NCBI GenBank assembly: GCA_002731665.1
Contig: PCCJ01000018.1
Span: forward strand, 1-10,570
Direction of reading: 5' to 3'
Length of the DNA stretch: 10,570 bases
Source of the DNA: Actinomycetota bacterium
GTDB lineage: Bacteria > Actinomycetota > Acidimicrobiia > Acidimicrobiales > Poriferisodaliceae
In this document: positions 6,941 to 10,570 of the stretch, one piece after another
Layout: every line of letters starts with the position of its first letter
How positions within the stretch are numbered: position 1 is the stretch's first letter
The notes under the pieces: generated by a model
The model's input: the letters and a program-made list of their open reading frames with translations, nothing else
The model's database searches: none
What the model was told of the DNA's origin: nothing
Made by a program: the position numbers and the translations under genes

Positions 6941-8389
6941 ATGACTCGACTTGGAGCTCCTCCACTACCTGAAGGACTTGTGGCTTTTGTAAAGCGCGAC
7001 TGCCCCACTTGCGAGCTCGTCGAAGGCGTACTTGCAGACATTGCTAACCGCGCAAACATTACAGTATACACGCAGGATGATCCTAATTTTCCAGCTGGTC
7101 TCAATAACTTAGTAGACGACAACGACCTTTTCTTTTCTTGGCATCACGAGATTGAAACTGTTCCAACACTGCTAAAAGTTGCCTCCGGTGGCGAGACAAG
7201 CCGCGTTGTCGGATGGGACCGGGATATTTGGGAAGAGTTCACAGGGCTACAAAATTTAGGCTCCGACATCGCTTCCTTTAGACCTGGATGCGGTTCTCTT
7301 TCAGTAGACCCTAATTTAGCTAGTTCCTTAGAAGCAAAGTTCAGCGGCTCATCACTAATTGGTCGTCGAATCGAATTTGCGGCATTAGAAGATCCTCACG
7401 AAGCAATGTTCAACCGTGGTTGGACTGACGGTTTACCGGTAATCGCTCCGACTGAGGAAAGAGTATTAGCCATGCTCGCTGGGACCAAAAGACTTCCAAG
7501 TGAAGTCATCGCTTCGGTCCCTCCAGATCTCGCCGCATGCACGGTTGAAAAAATAGCAGTCAACGCTGTAATGGCTGGGTGTAAGCCAGAATATTTACCG
7601 ATTGTAATAGCTGCGGTAGAAGCAATATGCACCGAAACTTTTAACATGCATGGACTTTTAGCCACCACGATGCCTCACGCTCCTGTGCTAGTTGTTAATG
7701 GCCCTATCGCAGAACAAATCGGAATGAATGCTGGAGGCAACGCATTCGGGCAAGGGAATAGAGCCAACAGCACAATCGGCAGAGCGGTTCAACTAGTTGT
7801 AAGGAACGTAGGGGGCGGTCGACCTGGCGGAGTTGACAGAGCAGCTCTCGGTTCACCAGCCAAAGTTGGTTTCTGTTTCGCCGAGCGAGAGGCGGATTCT
7901 CCTTGGGAACCCATATCTACCATGTATGGTTTCCCCAAAGGAACTAACACTGTCTTAGCTTTTCCCGGAGAATCTCCCCACAACATAACTGACCAAATTT
8001 CTAGAGATCCAGAATCCTTGGCTCGCACTTTCGCCGTCAATCTATTAGGCATACAACATACAAAACTGGTTTTGGGTTTCGACGCGATTCTGGCGGTAAC
8101 ACCTGATCATTCAAGAATTTTCGCAGAGGCAGATTGGTCGCGAGAGCGTCTGACAGATCGAATTGTCGAATTAACTATCCGGCCGGGGAAAGATCTAGTT
8201 CGAGGCGCAAATGGAATTGCTGAGGGTGTCTCAGCAGATTTTCAAGAGCTTGAGTTACCAAAGTTCCGCCAAGGTGGTTTACATATTGTGCATTGTGGTG
8301 GCGGAGCAGGCTTGTTTTCAGCGATAATTGGAGGGTGGGTAAACGGAGACATGGGCTCAACACCAGTATGTGTAGAAATCACTCCATAA
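6941..8389 (+). CDS. Thioredoxin-like domain fused to a large conserved domain; UGSC selenoprotein partner
   Basis: Protein of 482 residues. Residues 12-105 look like a thioredoxin/glutaredoxin fold: strand LVAFVKRD, redox motif Cys21-Pro-Thr-Cys24, and Val-Pro75-Thr in the cis-proline position. After a linker with RPGCGS (Cys117), residues 140-482 form a large domain starting at RRIEFAALEDPHEAMFNRGWTD and GLPVIAPTEERV. It carries further conserved-looking Cys and Gly motifs: Cys200 and Cys214 (CTVEKIAVNAVMAGC), GMNAGGNAFGQGNRAN, GGGRPGG, and His451-Cys452-Gly-Gly-Gly. I recall this domain as a family found beside UGSC proteins, with no established function. No signal peptide or membrane helix, so probably cytoplasmic. 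The next gene starts 14 bp downstream, indicating one operon. Likely role (inference): a dithiol relay or substrate-handling subunit working with the selenoprotein. Confidence 0.88.
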   Translation: MTRLGAPPLPEGLVAFVKRDCPTCELVEGVLADIANRANITVYTQDDPNFPAGLNNLVDDNDLFFSWHHEIETVPTLLKVASGGETSRVVGWDRDIWEEFTGLQNLGSDIASFRPGCGSLSVDPNLASSLEAKFSGSSLIGRRIEFAALEDPHEAMFNRGWTDGLPVIAPTEERVLAMLAGTKRLPSEVIASVPPDLAACTVEKIAVNAVMAGCKPEYLPIVIAAVEAICTETFNMHGLLATTMPHAPVLVVNGPIAEQIGMNAGGNAFGQGNRANSTIGRAVQLVVRNVGGGRPGGVDRAALGSPAKVGFCFAEREADSPWEPISTMYGFPKGTNTVLAFPGESPHNITDQISRDPESLARTFAVNLLGIQHTKLVLGFDAILAVTPDHSRIFAEADWSRERLTDRIVELTIRPGKDLVRGANGIAEGVSADFQELELPKFRQGGLHIVHCGGGAGLFSAIIGGWVNGDMGSTPVCVEITP

Positions 8390-8403
8390 CTTAGGAGACA
8401 TAA

Positions 8404-8919
8404 ATGACTAAAGTTCTCGATCCAACGAACGAAACTAAACCAACTGAGATTCCGCGCGTTGAGCGACCAGCTTCTTTAAAGGGATTAACAGTCGGCTTAC
8501 TTGACATCAGCAAACCTCGCGGTAACCGATTTTTAGATCGTATCGAAGAGCGCCTTACTGAACAAGGCATAAAAGTTGAGCGTTTCAAAAAACCGACTTT
8601 CACTAAACCAGCACCCGTAGATTTACGTCACGAAATATCGACAAAGTGTGACGTTGTAATTGAAGCACTAGCTGATTGAGGCAGTTGCACGTCATGCAGT
8701 GTGCATGACATCACCGATTTAGAGCGACGAGGCATCCCCGGAGTTTTCGTAGCTACTACACAATTCATTGACGGTGCTGAAGTCCAGGGACGAGCCCTTG
8801 GCTTTGACCCAGCTGCTGTTTGGGTAGAACATCCGATTCAGGATCGCACTGACGATGAAATGATCATCATCGCAGACAAAGCCATTGATGAGTTAATCGA
8901 AGCTATTACCCAACCGTAA
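8404..8919 (+). CDS. UGSC-family selenoprotein, TGA at 8677 read as selenocysteine
   Basis: One 171-residue protein interrupted by a single in-frame TGA at codon 92. Upstream residues (LKGLTVGLLDISKPRGNRF, then a helix and DVVIEALAD) and downstream residues (VHDITDLERRGIPGVFVAT and a C-terminal helix) together form a continuous alpha/beta domain that I recognise as the UGSC family. The TGA falls exactly on U in U92-G-S-C95-T-S-C98; family members without selenium have Cys there. The downstream half has no ribosome site or start of its own apart from a GTG in the hairpin. The ATG at 8404 has a strong AGGAG 6 nt upstream. A SECIS-like hairpin lies 11 nt after the TGA. Function is unknown; a selenolate next to two cysteines suggests a thiol or peroxide redox reaction. 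A standard annotation would report two broken hypothetical genes. The 3' end overlaps mutY by 27 bp. Confidence 0.93.
8691..8709 (+). promoter_or_regulatory. Bacterial SECIS element (selenocysteine insertion hairpin)
   Basis: Perfect inverted repeat GTCATGCA (8691-8698), loop GTG (8699-8701), TGCATGAC (8702-8709). It lies inside the coding sequence just after the UGA; 19 nt separate the UGA from the loop. Bacterial SECIS elements are stem-loops shortly downstream of the UGA with a G in the first positions of a small apical loop, bound by the elongation factor SelB. All these features are seen. The pairing beyond 8 bp is broken, and no lower helix reaching the UGA is obvious. Confidence 0.8.
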
Positions 8920-9771
8920 TTCTTGGCCGTTAAGCGCCAAGTAAATTAGTCCATCCGCTACTAGGGCTGCCACTAGCTTGTCAGCCCTAGTAGTTTCTTT
9001 AGCTATTCCCATTACCCATTCTGCGTTTGCATAAGATACTGGACCATCAGACAACGCTTTTAATAACTTGCCTCGTGCTTGCCGGTCGCTACCGCTAAAC
9101 GGTTTCTGTGACGAGCTCACTCCGGCGCTTCCAATAGACGGGTCTGGTCCCACTCCCTGCCATGAGCACCATTCAAAAACTGGACATTGAGAACATTTAG
9201 GTTCATGTTTTCTGCAGATAAGGGCGCCTAAATCGAAAAGGCCTTGATTCCATTCCCAGGTCCGCCCCGAAGGAATTAAGCTGTCTGCTATAGATTGAGC
9301 AGTTTTATTTGTAAGTCGCGAACCCGACCAGCGTGCAAGAATTCTTCCAACGTTTGTATCAACCACGCCAATATCAATTTCATATGCGAAACAAAGAACA
9401 GCCCTAGCTGTATACGGACCAACTCCAGGCAGAGTCAGGAGTGTTTTGAGGTCTCTGGGTATTACCGAACCATGTTCAGTCACAACTAAACGCGCAGTCC
9501 TGTGAAGGTTGACCGCTCGTCTCGGGAAACCAAGACCACTCCATGCATTAAGAATCACCTCTAAGGGTGTCTCTGCAAAATCATTGATATCTGGCCAAGA
9601 AGCGACAAAATAATCGTATTTGGGCACAACACGTTCAACCTGAGTCTGTTGCAACATCACTTCTGACAGTAATATTTTCCATGGATCCCGAGTCGCCCTC
9701 CAAGGCAACAGTCGCCGCTCTCTTGACGACCATCGGGTGAGAGCTTCTTCTCGATTGTCAGAAATTTTCAC
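8893..9771 (-). CDS. mutY: A/G-specific adenine DNA glycosylase MutY, short form
   Basis: Base-excision repair enzyme removing adenine mispaired with 8-oxoguanine. With the GTG start at 9771 (AGGGAG 9 nt upstream) the protein has 292 residues, and the catalytic Glu37 (LLSEVMLQQTQ) and Asp138 (VVDTNVGRIL) coincide exactly with E. coli numbering, which supports this start over a longer reading to 9891. The helix-hairpin-helix LPGVGPYTARA is at 114-124. The [4Fe-4S] loop is Cys186-x6-Cys193-x2-Cys196-x5-Cys202. The NUDIX-like C-terminal 8-oxoG recognition domain of E. coli MutY is absent; instead about 60 residues (QARGKLLKALSDGP onward) look like a small winged-helix segment, as I recall from actinobacterial MutY. 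Its last 27 bp overlap the end of the UGSC gene and it carries that operon's terminator on the opposite strand. Confidence 0.95.
   Translation of the reverse strand: MKISDNREEALTRWSSRERRLLPWRATRDPWKILLSEVMLQQTQVERVVPKYDYFVASWPDINDFAETPLEVILNAWSGLGFPRRAVNLHRTARLVVTEHGSVIPRDLKTLLTLPGVGPYTARAVLCFAYEIDIGVVDTNVGRILARWSGSRLTNKTAQSIADSLIPSGRTWEWNQGLFDLGALICRKHEPKCSQCPVFEWCSWQGVGPDPSIGSAGVSSSQKPFSGSDRQARGKLLKALSDGPVSYANAEWVMGIAKETTRADKLVAALVADGLIYLALNGQELRLGNSFD
8958..9000 (+). terminator. Rho-independent terminator of the UGSC operon, inside mutY
   Basis: CTACTAGGGCTG (8958-8969) pairs perfectly over 12 bp with CAGCCCTAGTAG (8982-8993) across a 12-nt loop and is followed directly by TTTCTTT (8994-9000). 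It starts 38 bp after the UGSC stop codon. Only the plus-strand transcript has the U-rich tail, so it is oriented for the selenoprotein operon. It lies entirely within the opposing mutY coding sequence near that gene's 3' end. Confidence 0.75.
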
Positions 9772-9925
9772 GAAGCTAAGCTCCCTAACTACCGATATCC
9801 ATCTGCAATAAATCAGATTAGTTGCTAATAAACTAGTGTTACTTATGAAATCAAAAGTGGTTACTAGTGAACTTCTCACATAGCCTTTCATTTATCCCAT
9901 CTCAATACTCGGTGAAGGACTCCCG
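9772..9925. other. Divergent intergenic region between mutY and the acyl-CoA dehydrogenase gene
   Basis: 154 bp containing the upstream regions of both genes. Visible elements are a direct repeat ACTAGTG (9832-9838 and 9863-9869, 31 bp apart), a small inverted repeat ATTAG-TTG-CTAAT (9817-9829), and the two ribosome binding sites. I could not identify a convincing -35/-10 pair for either gene. An open frame continues from mutY to 9891, but I judge it non-coding. Confidence 0.4.
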
Positions 9926-10570
9926 ATGACCGCACCTGACATGCAAGCAGCTTCTGACGCCTTAGCTTTAGGCATTGACGTAATCAACAAAGCGGTTGGT
10001 AGGGCTGCTTCGTTACCCGATATCGATGACCACCAAAGTCTTTTGTATGACATAGCTCATGCGGCCTCAGCAATAGACATTAGTAGGTCTCTGCTAGACT
10101 ACGGGTCCAAAGGAATCAACGAAGGGCGCTTAGCCTGTGCTTTCATCGCTGACACAATTGCTGATCTGAATACAAAACTTTTCGGTCGAGAGTCTTCCTG
10201 GGGAGTTGATGTTAATTCATTACAAAACGCTCACACGTTTATTTCCACTTATCGCTCTCCTGAATTTGTTTCTGAGCTTGCCACACTTCAGGCACCAAAT
10301 CATCTTGACCAAGAATTTGAAATGGTTGCCGATACTTTTCGACGATTCGGCGAAGACAAAATAGCTCCTCAAGCTGAACATATTCACCGCGAAGACGCTG
10401 ATATACCCGAAGATATTATTGAAGGCTTAGCAGAGCTTGGATGCTTCGGCCTTTCTGTGCCAGAGGAGTACGGAGGATTCGCAACTGGAAGTGAATCTGA
10501 TTACCTAGGCATGGTCATTGCGACCGAAGAACTCTCTAGGGCCTCGCTAGGCGCCGGTGGCTCACTAATC
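9926..10570 (+). CDS. Acyl-CoA dehydrogenase with long N-terminal helical extension (3' part off window)
   Basis: 215 codons are present, open to the right edge. ATG at 9926 has ribosome site GAAGGA 6 nt upstream. The standard acyl-CoA dehydrogenase N-terminal helical domain begins only near residue 128: QEFEMVADTFRRFGEDKIAPQAE, then PEDIIEGLAELGCFGLSVPEEYGGF (161-185) and VIATEELSRASLGAGGS (197-213). These match the substrate-channel region of FAD-dependent acyl-CoA dehydrogenases, which oxidise acyl-CoA to enoyl-CoA. Residues 1-127 are an extra, mostly helical region (IDVINKAVGRAA, LLYDIAHAASAIDISRSLLDYG), somewhat like the C-terminal helical bundle of the same fold. The FAD-binding residues and catalytic Glu are beyond the window. 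Substrate unknown. Confidence 0.9.
   Translation, partial: MTAPDMQAASDALALGIDVINKAVGRAASLPDIDDHQSLLYDIAHAASAIDISRSLLDYGSKGINEGRLACAFIADTIADLNTKLFGRESSWGVDVNSLQNAHTFISTYRSPEFVSELATLQAPNHLDQEFEMVADTFRRFGEDKIAPQAEHIHREDADIPEDIIEGLAELGCFGLSVPEEYGGFATGSESDYLGMVIATEELSRASLGAGGSLI

Noticed and set aside
8677..8679. TGA as a nonsense mutation making a pseudogene, or as a reassigned Trp/Gly codon
   Set aside because: The TGA sits exactly at the family's Sec position with a hairpin after it, both halves are intact, and two other genes here (ending at 3321 and 5974) use TGA as a stop.
8701..8919. A separate 72-residue gene starting at GTG 8701
   Set aside because: The GTG lies inside the SECIS-like hairpin, has no ribosome site, and the sequence is the in-frame second half of the UGSC domain.
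8922..8941. CTTGGC/GCCAAG hairpin just after the UGSC stop as terminator
   Set aside because: Six-bp stem with no T-tract; the 8958-9000 hairpin is a far better terminator.
9772..9891. Longer mutY start at 9891
   Set aside because: GTG 9771 has a ribosome site and places Glu37 and Asp138 exactly as in E. coli; the extra 40 residues do not resemble MutY.

Overview
The window (about 10.6 kb, moderate GC of roughly 45-48% by eye) looks like a chromosomal segment of an uncultured, moderate-GC actinobacterium, plausibly a marine or aquatic Acidimicrobiia-type lineage. Supporting signs are a luciferase-like (F420-type) oxidoreductase, a short MutY of actinobacterial length, a SUF-type sufB, an acyl-CoA dehydrogenase and a MauE-like membrane protein. 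No mobile element, CRISPR array, tRNA or rRNA was seen. The window is gene-dense; no gene-free stretch exceeds about 155 bp.

Layout. Minus strand 1-3839: a four-gene run transcribed leftwards, gamma-carbonic-anhydrase-like protein, then a luciferase-like F420-type oxidoreductase, then an unrecognised protein with a PD-(D/E)XK-like pattern, then sufB (cut by the left edge). Plus strand 3922-5985: oligopeptidase B (ptrB), divergent from the carbonic anhydrase gene. Minus strand 5974-6855: flavin reductase followed by a MauE/DoxX-like membrane protein with a CxC motif; its end overlaps ptrB tail-to-tail. Plus strand 6941-8919: a two-gene operon. Minus strand 8893-9771: mutY, overlapping that operon's end by 27 bp. 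Plus strand 9926 to the right edge: the start of an acyl-CoA dehydrogenase with a long N-terminal extension.

The most interesting part is the 6941-8919 operon. Its second gene contains an in-frame TGA (8677-8679) that splits it for a standard gene finder. Read through as selenocysteine, it gives a single 171-residue protein with the motif U-G-S-C-T-S-C, i.e. a UGSC-family selenoprotein. A perfect 8-bp hairpin with a GUG loop (8691-8709) sits at the right distance to be the bacterial SECIS element. TGA is used as an ordinary stop by two other genes here, so this is recoding and not a changed code. The first gene fuses an N-terminal thioredoxin/glutaredoxin-like domain (CPTC) to a large conserved domain of unknown function, making it the likely redox partner. 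A strong 12-bp terminator hairpin for this operon is embedded inside the opposing mutY coding sequence. The flavin reductase and CxC membrane protein on the other side of the divergent promoter could belong to the same redox setting, but that is inference.
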